Assembly (NCBI GenBank): GCA_033439255.1
Contig: CM065886.1
Coordinates: forward strand, 2,356,001 to 2,420,000
Length of the DNA: 64,000 nt
DNA from: Hericium rajendrae
Taxonomy: Eukaryota > Basidiomycota > Agaricomycetes > Russulales > Hericiaceae
Direction: 5' to 3'
In this document: one piece after another, positions 32,055 to 43,140 of the stretch
How the letters are laid out: every line of letters starts with the position of its first letter
Position numbering within the stretch: position 1 is the stretch's first letter
Made by a program: the position numbers and the translations under genes
The notes under the pieces: model-generated
Told to the model about the DNA's origin: nothing
What the model saw: only the letters and a program-made list of their open reading frames with translations
Databases searched by the model: none

Positions 32055-35005
32055 GTCCCGCGCGGTCCACAGTGGGTCCAAGCAGATTCGCGCTCGGGCG
32101 CTGGCTGTCAGAGTTTGTTTAGGGTTCCAGCATCTTCCAGGCCTGCGTCCGACGTCGAGTGGGAGCGGTCGCGAATGCTGCCTAAGAGGGAAACTTCAAA
32201 TTTGTCTGCGTTTGGGGATGCGTAAGTTTAGGCGTGTATAATGCCTGTTGTGTATTTGCTGGCGGCACGTTCGAGCGCACCTCGGAGTCACCGCAGCCGC
32301 TGCGATGCATGCGTTCATGCTTGCCGGCGTCCTTCATGGCATTCTGATCTTGATGCGTCTGTTTGAAGGATGTTGTCTTCTGGATTGCCGTGATCGAGTG
32401 GGCTGCTGACAGCGTCATCGTTGAGGGGAAGGTGTGCGCCACTGATGCTAGCCTAGTGCAGCTCGTCAGCACATACAGACACGTACAAGACTTCAATCGT
32501 GCTATCTAAGCCCGGACACCTCGGGCTCCGTCGATGCGCGAACGATCTGCGAGACGTCGTTCTGATGCTGGCATCGTTGGCAAGACGTCGAACAGAGGCC
32601 GTGCGTTCCGCATCGTGACCGCGCGGGTTGGGCATGGACGTCTTCAATGATGAATTGACCGGGGAGCATCGCAATTGCTGATGAGGGATCATGATGGGGA
32701 TTCGGCGTGCAACATTCTGCGCAGCCTGAGTGGAGGTCGAAGGTGCGGAGAAATGTCACCGATGACGCGCAGCTTGGAAGCGGGGATGACAGCGACGACG
32801 TGCTGTTCCGTGTCGTCGCCATCGTTCACTGCAAATATCGACTTACATACTGCGAAGCCGGGGTCAACACGGTGGTTGTGCGCGAGAGCTTGTCTGCTGA
32901 GATAAAATCATGGTGACGTCCGCCTGTTCTTCGATGTATGCTCCATTACTGAATGATTGTCTTCGGCTCCACTTTCGGCGCTTCCATCTGAGTGCACTTC
33001 ATCTAGGACATGAATTCCGAGGGTAGATCCCGAAATTTGTGTCGAGGACTGCGGTGTTGAGCTGCGGGACTTGGCATGCGGTTTTCTCACAGAAGAGGCT
33101 GTGGGTCTTCTATGACGATACCAATATTAAGACAGAACGTCTCTTTCTGATTTCGAAGGGCTACACACTCACAGATTGAGGGCCGAGCACGAAAGAAGCA
33201 GTTGGCGGGGCCCGGATTTTGTCGAGTAACCGTGAAGCACGACGAGCGGTTCTGTGTAACTCGGCACCCACAAGGGACTATAAGATGCTTTCGAGATCAG
33301 ATGCTCACCCGCGGACACATAGTTCTGTCCACGAGAAGCTTACAAAATCGGGTCCGGCAACGCAGGTAGGTTGAAGAGCAGAGGATGAATCAATGAAGGT
33401 TTCCAAGTCAGAGCTACAAACGTACCGGCCGGCATGGGATCGGCCCGGAATATTGCCGTATCGGGGCCATTTCGTTTGAGTCCGGGATCCTTTGCAACTT
33501 ACTCACGACTCCCACCATTGGCCACACGTCCATGCAATCCTCGTCAAACCCATGGCAGATGCAGCTGGATTACTGCTGATCAATTTCGCTGCGTCGGAGG
33601 TTCTGAATGGCAAATCGATACCATCCATGATGACCTGTGTAGGCGAGTTAGAGACTGCAAGGTGTCGTAAGTCGCTATGCCCCGAATCCTCGACGAATTC
33701 TGTGTCATTGATATTCCATGGGAGACCAAGTCGTGCGCTCAAAATTTTTTTACTATCGTTATTTTGCTCTTTTCTGATTGTTTTTTGCATCTATTGTTTT
33801 CCAGGAAGCCCCGTTCTTGGTGACGTGTGATCGCGTCTCTTGTATCCTCCTGGTGCATCTCACCCTTGAGCATGTGCACAATTAAACAACAGCAGGCCGA
33901 CATTCAAACCGAGTTACGTGTGATCTCCGTACGAGCCGGGACCAAATGGACCTAGGACTTGAATGAGGAGCAATATCGTTGACAGTACCAATCTTTGTCA
34001 AGTGAGTGCCTGCATTTCTTTTGCTACGCAGGTCCGATTGTTCGTGGACCTTGATTTTTTTTTCCATTCTCGTCACAGTGGACGAGAGTTTACCGGCTAG
34101 TGGACTCTGCTCAAAGCACGAGGTCTTAGTAAAAATACCACCTTTCATCTGAAATCTATAAAATGGTCTTGTAGGGCCCGAGACATGTCTTCCACTATCG
34201 CATATCGTGAGTCACTATCAGCCTCAAGCATACGATCTTGACCCATCTCATTTCTTCGCAGTCAATGCATTATGGGCAGGTATACTCGTCGAGTTGAGTT
34301 TTGTTTGGCGCCGTTGAGTTGAAACCGCTCCAGACGAGGGCGAACAACCTCTTCGTCTTGGCATATGGGTCCAACAAGCACAGGAGACCGGTCTTTTGTC
34401 TCGGCAGTGTTGAGCCGCCTCCCTTGCGGCGCAACTCATCTCTGTCTAGAGATGCCATGCCTCGGGTTTCGGGACGTCAGCAAGCTCGTCCTTGTCCGCC
34501 GGCAAGCCCTGTGCCGCATTACCATCTACAAGAACCCGAATAGTACAATCTCTCAACTCCCTGTGTTTCTTTGCCTGTATCGCCTACCTTGTTAAGTCCT
34601 TCATTATCTTCATCGTCAAGCAAACTCTTTGGTTCCAATGACGACGATCCTAGCCCTAGCCACCCAGAATAGCCAGCAGACTTCTGCTTCACCAAAGACG
34701 AACGGGGCAGATTCATCTGCAATCGATGCAAATCACTGTTCCACCGCAGTGAGATCGTGAAGCATCATCATGCACAGGGTACATGTACGCCCAGGAAGCC
34801 AGGTCGGTCGCTTCGCCATGCTATCTTGCTCTTGTTCGTGGCTCACAATGCTTTCGATCCAGCGAGAGCATTCTTCTGCACAAATCCCAAATGCATCATG
34901 GTGTTTCACTGTGAAAAGAACCGTGACAGGCATGTTGCGGATGGGACCCATTGCTCAGGAAGGGGAAGAAATAGGAAGACTAAAGCGCTGAATGCATATA
35001 GCGTA
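32055..35005. repeat. Duplicated zinc-finger unit, copy B
   Basis: 2.95 kb, inverted relative to copy A and uninterrupted. It holds the empty target site ATTCCG (about 33450-33456) that was hit by the 6-kb transposon in copy A. Protein-like frames parallel to those in copy A are disrupted here. Confidence 0.75.
34272..35003 (+). pseudogene. Zinc-finger gene copy B, frame-disrupted
   Basis: Homologous to the gene at 12606-13475. The start region (MGRYTRRVEF) is out of frame with the following MFGAVELKPLQTRANNLFVL segment, and a further stop follows in the Ser/Pro linker. Both C2HC fingers are still well preserved (CNRCKSLFHRSEIVKHHHAQ and CTNPKCIMVFHCEKNRDRHV), so decay may be recent or an unseen splice pattern may rescue part of it. 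Confidence 0.6.
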
Positions 35006-35360
35006 GGTGAAGTCTGCTTTGGCGGGATGAGGCGTTCAAGCACCACCTATATAGCGCCAAATATTATTGGTGTATATCGTTAACTGTCGTTGAGAAGAAG
35101 GGTTACTTAGAAGTGTGACTGCCAAACCTGAGTTGCGGGGCTTCATCTGGATCGACGAACTTAGCTGCTCTGTGAAAATCGGCAACGACGGGCAAGCATC
35201 GCAAGATAACTGAGCCAAAAAAAAAACTCACCTATGCAAAGACACAGATATCCATGCTTTTCATCAACTTATTTAAAATGACATTGAGGTCAGAAAGGAT
35301 CATGATAGGGTAACCTATGATAGGGTTGCCCTCGTCGCAAGCTCACTAGCCCGGGTGGCG

Positions 35361-37254
35361 GCCGGCCCGGAATACAACTGTATCCGGCTCGCTTCGGTCG
35401 GCGGGGCAGATCAGGGCAGATCCCAATTGACACTCAATGCCAGGTTGACGCTGTACTTGTAGGCTTCCAGCTTGAAGCTTGAAGGTTGACAACTGCGCTG
35501 TCTGGTGTCGGGTGATGGGGCCAGGTCAGAGGAGAATATGTGCTACTTGAATCGTGCGTTATCTCCGCTTCTCGCTCATTCTACCGCACGTTTGACGATT
35601 TTCGAGAACCCGCCTTGTTCAGCCTTGTTCTCAACGGCACGCAGTCAGACGCAGTCTGTGCGTCTCTGATCGCATTGGGCCATATTCCTTCTCAAATGGC
35701 ATTCTACGCAACTATCTCAAAGTGATGACGATGGCCCATCACTTCGTAGATCCCGATCCCGGGAGCTACGTATCTCCTTGCATGACTGAAAATCACCATG
35801 CAGTCAGAGGTCAATGTGCTGAGCCCATACGTCCGAAACTCAAGCAGGTCCGTAGATCAGCGTAGATCCTCAAACCGTACGTATCATCCTTGAGTGCGCG
35901 GCGAGTCGGCACTGAGCGCATCCCTGCTTTCTTATGGAGGACGTCTTGCGTACGTCTCCTGTGAATCGCCTTTGTTCTCAACGCAGGTGGACGGCAGTGA
36001 CACGATCTGTGGCATCGCCGAGTGGCCATAGAGTCAAAATGCGACTCGTGTCTCTAGGCTCCAAGCACGAGCGCTGAGCGAAGGTGACGCTCTCTAGTAA
36101 CAGATGTATAAAATGATATTTTCCTTCCTGATTTTTCCCATACCAAAACATCCCCCGCACTCACAAACCCCGTAACTCGTCTCCCTGCCTTCTGTATAAC
36201 GCTGCTCATTGTCTTGATAATAGTTCGACCGGGACGCTTTACCTAATTTCCGTGACATCAACATTCACCTAGACATGAACCCTCATCAAAACCTTGCTGC
36301 TCGAGTTTCATCTGTTCACGGCTATCGTAAGACGTCTGCAAATGACCTCCACACGCTGGCGTATGGGCAGGGAACAACGTATTACTCTGCTCACATTGGC
36401 AATCAATTGTCCTCTCTCCCCGTCTCGCTTCAGCCCCATCTTATCGGTCCGAATCCATCTCTGCCTCTGCCATTTCCTCCACACTTCAGTCTACCGGCAG
36501 ACAGTGTACTGCACGATCGTGGACAGTCTCATGCATCTACATCCCATGCTCCTCCATCCGCCTCAGCTGCTGTGTCGGGTCCTCGTTCGTCTTCAGTGTC
36601 TCACAAGCCCAGCGATAAAGGCTCTAGCTACCAAATAGAAGATAGCAAAGGCTATACCATCGATTCGCTGGGGAGATATATCTGCAATAGGTGTGGAGCA
36701 ATGTACGACACTCATTGGGAGATAAAGGGCCATTGGAAATCCACACAGTGTAGCTCCAGGAAATCATGTTTGTCGATTTCTTTCTCGTGCCAAATTCATT
36801 CTCATTTTTTTTTAGACCCAGAGCAAAAATTTCTCTGTCTTGAACTGGGCTGTCCTGAGGTATTTCACGATCGCCTGTGATCGGAAAACCACACTTTGTA
36901 CCACCAACAACAGTAATGGTGCATGATTGATCGGTACCGACCTAACGCAGGTTGAAGGATGACCACCTCAATCTTGTCTCTGCCACGTATTCTTGCAGTG
37001 TAGTTATACGAGGTCCTAGCTAATTTCTTCATTCCTTCGTCAAATGAGCATGAAAGACCGTCGTCTTCACTGTTATGTTGTTCTCTTTTCATTGCGATGC
37101 CCGTGAGTCGTGACTCGACTTGGTAGTTATTAAATTAAAATATGTAAGGTCCATTTCATTGCGGAGGATATTCACGCACCGAGCGAAATAACGCGTCGCT
37201 CTCGCTTCGAATGTCGTGTCTCTTGTATTGCCCAACCTATTGTCGAACATGCCC
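35361..37254 (+). mobile_element. Inserted zinc-finger unit, copy C
   Basis: The block duplicated from 31.2-32.0 kb is interrupted here. The left flank ends in GTGGCG (35355-35360) and the right flank restarts with GTGGCG (37255-37260), a 6-bp duplication like that of the 6-kb element. The insert begins GCCGGCCCGGAATACAACTG, similar to an internal piece of copy B (33444-33470), and carries zinc-finger gene C. No inverted repeats seen at its ends. Confidence 0.45.
36275..36880 (+). CDS. Zinc-finger protein, copy C, shortened
   Basis: The ATG at 36275 starts MNPHQNLAARVSSVHGYRKT, alignable with the start of copy A. A Ser/Pro-rich middle follows, then one full finger C-x2-C-x12-H-x5-C (CNRCGAMYDTHWEIKGHWKS). 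A 48-base intron with a T-rich acceptor (36768-36815) is likely and keeps frame. The second finger starts (CLELGCPEVFHDRL) but a stop ends it before its His and final Cys. About 186-201 residues. It could be a functional single-finger paralog or an early pseudogene. Confidence 0.5.
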   Translation: MNPHQNLAARVSSVHGYRKTSANDLHTLAYGQGTTYYSAHIGNQLSSLPVSLQPHLIGPNPSLPLPFPPHFSLPADSVLHDRGQSHASTSHAPPSASAAVSGPRSSSVSHKPSDKGSSYQIEDSKGYTIDSLGRYICNRCGAMYDTHWEIKGHWKSTQCSSRKSCLSISFSCQIHSHFFLDPEQKFLCLELGCPEVFHDRL

Positions 37255-38215
37255 GTGGCGATTGGATCGATATACCAGTAGATTGCGAGCTGCGCCTCTG
37301 ACTCGGACGCGTCCTTGTGGCCCTCTATGTTCCATCTCTATACCACGGCCCTGACGGGCACCCCCTGGTCTCGTTTGAGGTATGGTTGCGGCTAGTCGTC
37401 CGGCAAGTCTTTGTGTTCATAATGGCCTTTTCTTTCTCTTAGAAGACTAGATTCTATATATCACCGTCCTGACGTCCGGTACTTACAGCAAAGCGCACGT
37501 TGTCCTCGGGTAAATGCGAATATACAAAGTCCATCGAAGTCCGCTCAAGTCCGAAATCTCGCGCCACGAGTTGCCATATATGGACGAAGTTCGAACTGCC
37601 TTTTTGGGTTTCTCTGCTGTGAAGACCTGGCTCTACCGAGACCAGGAATCCTGTTCCTCATTGTCCGTACTTTCTAATGCTCCGGTTTGATTTACGTTCT
37701 TCCCAGAATACGTGGAACCATGCTAGTCGACCGGCATAGCTTGAAGAAACTTCTAGATATTTTCAAGGGTGGCGCTCGGCAGAGGCGCCGGATGTGCACG
37801 AGTCAAAGATTCGAACGGATCATCAGGTCGAATTGTCGCCCCTGGGCTGATACTGGCTGATATCATGGCGGAATCTACGATATCCAGTTGGCATAGTAGG
37901 TGACATTCACTATGGTACTCAATCACTGCGCATATAGTGCGAGTTTCAGACATAGCATCCGCCGGCGGTGGCGAGACCTTGTCGCGCAAAAGCAACCATG
38001 CATCGCATTCTTGGATCGATATTCGTACAGCAGAGAGAAAATAGATTGATGACAACAAATGGTAGTCATACAGATGCATGATGAGTGGGGTATCAATGTA
38101 CAGTTGATGAGTTATTAGAAACAACGTTCGTTCATCAGCGCGTCAGCTGCGAAGTGGTGAAGTTAGCTCAGGGTTCTGGAATAGTCTTCATGCGACGAAG
38201 TACTCACTCTTTCGT
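37255..38215. other. Right part of a duplicated block, then a 3' flank
   Basis: 37255-37830 repeats 31543-32054 in direct orientation. The remainder is the 3' flank of the long minus-strand coiled-coil gene. No gene seen. Confidence 0.5.
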
Positions 38216-41200
38216 TCAGTCGTCATTGTAGTTGCGATTCAAAAGTTCGTTCAAGCCGCGCACCACTGTCCCAGCACCTTCCTTGACCTTCTCTCGCTCC
38301 TCCTCCACGACTCTCGGAAGAATCTTGGTCTCAAATCGATCAGGGTGCCACCGCTTGATGTGGTCCTTAATCCGGTCTTTCGAGCTCTTCGACTTGTCGC
38401 AGGGATAATGCCTCGAAAGTACGTACGCCTCGATGGCGGGAGTCGACATGTCCTCAGGTTCGGAAGGCCGCTTGAGAACGGGCCAAGGAAAATTATTCCA
38501 ACCCAAGCCATCGCCAGTCTTCAAGCCTTTCCATTTAGCCTCATGCGACTCGAAGATCCGAACGATGTCCTCGGCGGTCAGCATCTTGGATGTCCTGGCC
38601 TCCTGCTCGCGCTGCGCCCTCTCTTGTTGCTGGCGGAACTGCTCCTGCTGCTGTCTCGCGCGCTCCTCCTGACGGCGCGCCCACTCGGCCTCAGTGAGCA
38701 TGCTGGGATGGGGCGAGGTGCCGGGAGCGCCTGCCGCGGATCCTGACCGCGATGGCCGAGAGGCGCTTTGTGAAGGAGTAGCAGTGGGAGTAGGACGGGA
38801 ATTCGACCAGGTCGAGCTGGCAGAGCTCCAGTTCGACGAAGTGCTGTTTCGGTCTCCGGAGGACGCACTAGTTGTGGATCCCGCGCGGGACCATGAAGCA
38901 GCGCTCGAGGCTGAAGCCTGGGAGAAGCGACCAGAACTCGAGCTATCGACGCTGTCTTGCCGCTTGCGATCCTCGGCTGCAAGGCTCTCCTTCCGCTTGC
39001 GAGCGATCTCGGCATGTCTGAGATACATCTCTTCGGCTTGGAGATAGGAAGGGTCGAGGCCAAACGTCGCTTGGATCTCTGCCCGTTCCTTGGCCTCCTG
39101 CTCTTCGCGGCGCTTCTGCTCGTCGTCGGGCCGACGCCTTTCTTCTTCGCGTTGCCTTTGCTCGGCAAGCTGACGATGGCGTTCTTCCTCGATGGCTCGA
39201 AGTCGCTGTTCCTCTTTCATCTGCTTCTCCAGGTCGTCTTCCCTACTGCGCTCCTGCGCCGCCTTCTGCCTCTCGCCGTCCTCCCCCCGCATCTGCTCCT
39301 CCGCATATTTCTGCTGCTCCAATCTCTGCCTTCGATCCTCTGCCGCCTTCCTCTGCCGGTCTTGCTCGTCGCGAATCTTGGCCTCGGATTCTCTGCGGTT
39401 TAGTTCCTCTTCCCGTCGACGCATGTCCGCCTCTCTCTGCCTCATGTCTGCCTCCCTGCGCCTAGCCTCTTCCTCCTTCTGCCGGAACTCCTCTTCTCTC
39501 TTCAACGCGTCGATGTTCCTCAGCCTTTGATCCTCTTCATCATCAATCAACCTTTCCCTCTCCTTCACTGCCTCCTCCTCGAGCCGGGTCTCTTCCTCTT
39601 TCTGCCTGGCTTCACCTTCTTCCATCTGCCTCGTGAGCTCCGCCTCCCTCTTTCTCATCTCCTCTTCTTTCTTCTTCATTTCAGCTTCCTTCCGTCTGAC
39701 TTCAGCCTCCTTTTTCCGGAGTTCACGTTCCCTCTTCTTCGCCTCGTCCTCCTTTCGCTTCGCGTCTTCCTCCATCCGCTTAATTTCCTCCTCTTTCCGC
39801 GCCGCCTCCTCTTCCTTCCTCCTCGCCTCCTCCTCCAAGCGTCTGGCTTCAACCTCCTTGCGCCGCACCTCTTCCTCCTTCTGTTTCGCCTCCTCCTCCT
39901 TCCGCCTGATCTCTGCCTCCTTCCGCCTCGCTTCGTCCTCCTTCCGCCTGGCCTCCGCTTCCTTCCGTCTCCCTGCTTCCTCCTTCTTCCTCAGCTCTTC
40001 CTCTTTCCGCATCGCCTCCAGCTCCTTCTGCCTGGTCTCTCGCTCCTTCCGCTTCGCCTCCTCCTCCATCAGCTTCAGCTCTTCCTGCTTCTGCCTGGCT
40101 TCCTCAGTCAATCGCCTCGCCTCCGCCTCCAGCCGCCTCGCCTCCGCCGCCGCCCTCTTCGCCTCTTCCTCCATCTCTCTCGCTGCTTCCTCCCTCTTCG
40201 CCACCTCGCGCTCCAGGTCGATGCTCCGCATACTCCGTATGCTCTTGTAACTCCGCATGCTCTTCATACTGCGCCGGTCCAGCTCCAGATCATCAATGAA
40301 GTCGTCGTCTTCCTCCCCGTCGGATGCCTCGTTCGGCGCTGGCCGCCGCGCAGAGTCCCCACGCACATTGAAGTCCTGGTACGAGGAGCGCGAGCGCAGG
40401 CTTCCGCCCGTCCACGAAGTGCGGTAGTCGTCACCCTGGAACCGCGGGCGCGGTATCTCGATCCCCCGCGCATCGTCAGGCGACCGCCGAAGGGTTGGCG
40501 GAAATTGGTACCGCAGGCTCGGGCTGCTCGACAGCGGCGCGCGCGCGGGCGCATCGTCCGTCGTGAATGACCTGCGCGTCGAGACCCGCTGCCGCGCGCC
40601 AGGGCTGGTCGAGATGGGGAAGCGCGTGCTGGAGTCGTCCGCGGCGTAGGCGCGTCGCTCGGGGATCGCGCGCGCGCTCGCGCTTGACGGGATATATGGC
40701 AGCGTGTCGGCCCTGCGCGGCGACGTGCCCAGGGCGGGGCTTGCGGTGGGATAGCGCTCGTCCACCCGCGAAATCGCCCGAGGACTTGACGACGGCTGGC
40801 GCTCGGCGGCCAGTGCCTGCGATACGCGCTCCTCGCCACGGGCACGAGGGAACCCGGTCCAGGATGGCTCTGGTACAGGCCCGTAGACGCGATCTCGCTC
40901 GATGGAGCTGCCGCCGTAGGGCTCAGATGGACGTTCTGAGTACCTTGGATGCTCTGAGTTGACGGAGCCCGCGCGAGACAACGATACGCCAACCGCCGCG
41001 CCGACGCCCGTTCCTGTGCTGGCAATGCTGCCGCGACGCGAGGGTTGATACTGGGTCGGCGAAGATTGGTGCGAGGGGTTCATCGCGTGTTGGAACGTGC
41101 GCGAAAGACCTGAAGGCTGGCTGGCGGGAGGTGGGGGTCGCCAAATCTCAGCAGGTGCGCCGCGAGTGAACGAGCTCGAACTCGAGCGGCGATGGCTATC

Positions 41201-42088
41201 GGGACCGTTCATGCGCGGCCTGCTTAGTTGGCGTCTAGGATGCTGCTGCTCCTCTTCCTCCTCTTCTTCTTCCTCTTCGTCCTCGTCGTTCTCTTCCTCC
41301 TCCGTGTCCCCATATTGATCGTCCTCATCGTCTCCGCGATACCTGTTGTCGCTCGGACGCATTGGAGGCGGTCCTGGTTGTTTGCGTCGATCGAAATTGT
41401 TCATCCGTCTAGGGAGGGGAGGCATAGATTGTTGGAGGGTAGGCGGGTGAGCCGCGAGGGGAACAGGTGGTGGTGGCGGCTGAGGAGGTAAAGGATAAGG
41501 GCGATTGTCTAGTGCGTCATCATCCGCAGATTCGTCCTCGCTTCCAGTGGCAGCCGACGCGTCACCGCCTTCAGAGGAACTCGACTGAGGATGCTCCTGC
41601 TGCACTGTGGTAGCCAGGTGTGATGCACGCGGCTCCGGCGCGCGAGCAACCTGGTCGTGGATATTTGGAGACTCACTGAGCGGATTAGGTGACTTCTCAC
41701 CCTCCTCCTTCTTGATCTGCTCCAAAATCCTCTGCTGCTCTTGCTTCGCCTCCTCAGACCACTTCTGATCGACCTGCTGACCCGACGCCCATCGACGTTG
41801 GGAAACCTCGTCAAGCAGCTGCCGATTAAACTCTTCCTGCGCCAGCCCCCGGATAGTCCTCATACTCATCTCGAAGTCCTTCAAGATTTGCGACTTGCTC
41901 TCCTCATCAACCGCCTCTCCCAACGCCGTATCGCGAGCTTTCTGCGCCTCTTCCACCATCTCCTTCATATTCCCCTCGATACGCTGTCTGGTCTCGGCCT
42001 TCCATTGCTCGTCTGGTTCAAACTGTGACCTTGCCTGAGGTCGATTACGAATTGCAGCAGCGACAGACGCCTGTGAGGACACGGACAT
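38216..42088 (-). CDS. Long coiled-coil protein with J-domain-like C-terminus, family 1 member 1
   Basis: A single uninterrupted frame of 1290 residues; the first ATG is at 42088. Residues about 25-130 are helical (WKAETRQRIEGNMKEMVEEA). An acidic and Pro-rich part follows (a run of about 15 Glu/Asp), then a Ser/Arg-rich disordered part. About 400 residues of highly charged coiled coil come next, made of near-repeats of the type RRKEEEARRKEAE. The last 125 residues form a folded domain with SKDRIKDHIKRWHPDRFE; the HPD at 1248-1250 and following helices resemble the J-like ends of NFKBIL1-type proteins known in many mushroom genomes. The strong opposite-strand frames are shadows of the repeat. 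Function unknown. The paralog at 44001-46364 lacks the terminal domain. Confidence 0.85.
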   Translation of the reverse strand: MSVSSQASVAAAIRNRPQARSQFEPDEQWKAETRQRIEGNMKEMVEEAQKARDTALGEAVDEESKSQILKDFEMSMRTIRGLAQEEFNRQLLDEVSQRRWASGQQVDQKWSEEAKQEQQRILEQIKKEEGEKSPNPLSESPNIHDQVARAPEPRASHLATTVQQEHPQSSSSEGGDASAATGSEDESADDDALDNRPYPLPPQPPPPPVPLAAHPPTLQQSMPPLPRRMNNFDRRKQPGPPPMRPSDNRYRGDDEDDQYGDTEEEENDEDEEEEEEEEEEQQHPRRQLSRPRMNGPDSHRRSSSSSFTRGAPAEIWRPPPPASQPSGLSRTFQHAMNPSHQSSPTQYQPSRRGSIASTGTGVGAAVGVSLSRAGSVNSEHPRYSERPSEPYGGSSIERDRVYGPVPEPSWTGFPRARGEERVSQALAAERQPSSSPRAISRVDERYPTASPALGTSPRRADTLPYIPSSASARAIPERRAYAADDSSTRFPISTSPGARQRVSTRRSFTTDDAPARAPLSSSPSLRYQFPPTLRRSPDDARGIEIPRPRFQGDDYRTSWTGGSLRSRSSYQDFNVRGDSARRPAPNEASDGEEDDDFIDDLELDRRSMKSMRSYKSIRSMRSIDLEREVAKREEAAREMEEEAKRAAAEARRLEAEARRLTEEARQKQEELKLMEEEAKRKERETRQKELEAMRKEEELRKKEEAGRRKEAEARRKEDEARRKEAEIRRKEEEAKQKEEEVRRKEVEARRLEEEARRKEEEAARKEEEIKRMEEDAKRKEDEAKKRERELRKKEAEVRRKEAEMKKKEEEMRKREAELTRQMEEGEARQKEEETRLEEEAVKERERLIDDEEDQRLRNIDALKREEEFRQKEEEARRREADMRQREADMRRREEELNRRESEAKIRDEQDRQRKAAEDRRQRLEQQKYAEEQMRGEDGERQKAAQERSREDDLEKQMKEEQRLRAIEEERHRQLAEQRQREEERRRPDDEQKRREEQEAKERAEIQATFGLDPSYLQAEEMYLRHAEIARKRKESLAAEDRKRQDSVDSSSSGRFSQASASSAASWSRAGSTTSASSGDRNSTSSNWSSASSTWSNSRPTPTATPSQSASRPSRSGSAAGAPGTSPHPSMLTEAEWARRQEERARQQQEQFRQQQERAQREQEARTSKMLTAEDIVRIFESHEAKWKGLKTGDGLGWNNFPWPVLKRPSEPEDMSTPAIEAYVLSRHYPCDKSKSSKDRIKDHIKRWHPDRFETKILPRVVEEEREKVKEGAGTVVRGLNELLNRNYNDD

Positions 42089-42438
42089 CAAGGGAAGCTA
42101 GTGACGATATGTGAATCCAGGAGCGAAAGTCGTGTGCTTGAGAATGCCAGAGTCGACCGAAAGATGAAATCGACGACCGCGATGGGGATTCGTTCGCTGT
42201 GTGGGAGGTAGGGAGGGATTGCGCCGTAGATGGTCAGTCACGGCTGGTCAGTCGTAGTCCTGCCTAGAGCGACCTGCCTCATGGTGAGCACACGCGTCAG
42301 GAAGTCGCGGGGCTGGCCCCAGGTATTTCAGGCTTACCTCTTCGGCCTGCAAGCGGAATCCTGTCCAACAACCAATGCCGCGGGGCTAGATAAGATATTC
42401 GCAAGAGCGCAAGCAAGAGGGGGCAGCGTGTCGCAAGT

Positions 42439-42495
42439 GCCCCGGATCTTTATAGTAGCGCTCGAGGATAGAGCAGAGAGCCTCATCATCCCAAT
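42439..42495 (-). promoter_or_regulatory. TATA-like upstream element shared with the paralog
   Basis: The minus strand reads TATAAAGATCCGGGGCA about 355 bases before the ATG of the 1290-residue gene. A matching TATAAGATCCGGAGCA lies about 360 bases before the ATG of the paralog (46721-46740). The equal spacing suggests a duplicated core promoter. Confidence 0.35.
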
Positions 42496-42562
42496 CACGG
42501 TACCGTAACACAGTCTGTTTTCCCACGGCAGAGGTCCTTCTCCGACTCTCTTCGCAGCGCCT

Positions 42563-43064
42563 TTGTTTTTGATATTCGCACACTCTGTTCCAACTGACGT
42601 TCAGATACAGGGTCTTCACGTTTTGTCTCCAAGGCGGCGAGTACGTATCCATCCTCGATGGACGGCGTTCTGTTCCAAGATCGACAGGCTTAGGTACGGA
42701 CGTACGGAATCCGGGGCACCGTACAGCAACAAGGTAAGCTACGGATACAGCAGCACCTCGCCACAACTGACCTCATTTACACTTTCAGGACAAGTGCAAA
42801 CGAGTATGTTTGTATCTCAATTGTGTGCCATTTGCGGACGAGTCCAACCTCCGCAAAATGATCTTACCCAGATCATCCCCGCATTCCGATCCTTCTGATC
42901 TCTTATCTAGTCATCGATGAGTCTTCTCCCCTCATTCCCTGTTTGCTGTTTTAGTCAATGGCCCAGACTCATTCCGCCACGATCGCCACATCTTCAAACT
43001 CGTTCACCGAATAGAAGCGTCGCACTTATCCCGACGAATGGACGTCTCGACAACGGTTCTGTGA
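42563..43064 (+). CDS. Possible small spliced gene, start unresolved
   Basis: The open segment to 42733 reads WTAFCSKIDRLRYGRTESGA and ends at a GTAAGC donor. The next exon, 42789-42909, starts DKCKRVCLYLNCVPFADESN. The exon from 42955 in matching phase reads NGPDSFRHDRHIFKLVHRIE and stops at 43064. A rival frame in the last part (42958-43140) reads RRTYPDEWTSRQRFCELAPD but contains one in-frame TAG. No ATG is found for the first exon. Unrecognised. Either a real small gene or a remnant. Confidence 0.3.
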
Positions 43065-43140
43065 ATTGGCCCCGGATACCATGCGCAGGTTCGTCTTCGT
43101 CTGGGAAACATACTGCGAGCGACTGCGCGAAGTTAGATAG

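Noticed and set aside
39527-40570. 347-codon plus-strand open frame and related frames at 39633-40250 and 40264-41025
   Set aside because: Antisense or off-frame shadows of the Glu/Arg/Lys coiled-coil repeats of the 1290-residue gene; Leu/Ser-only composition.
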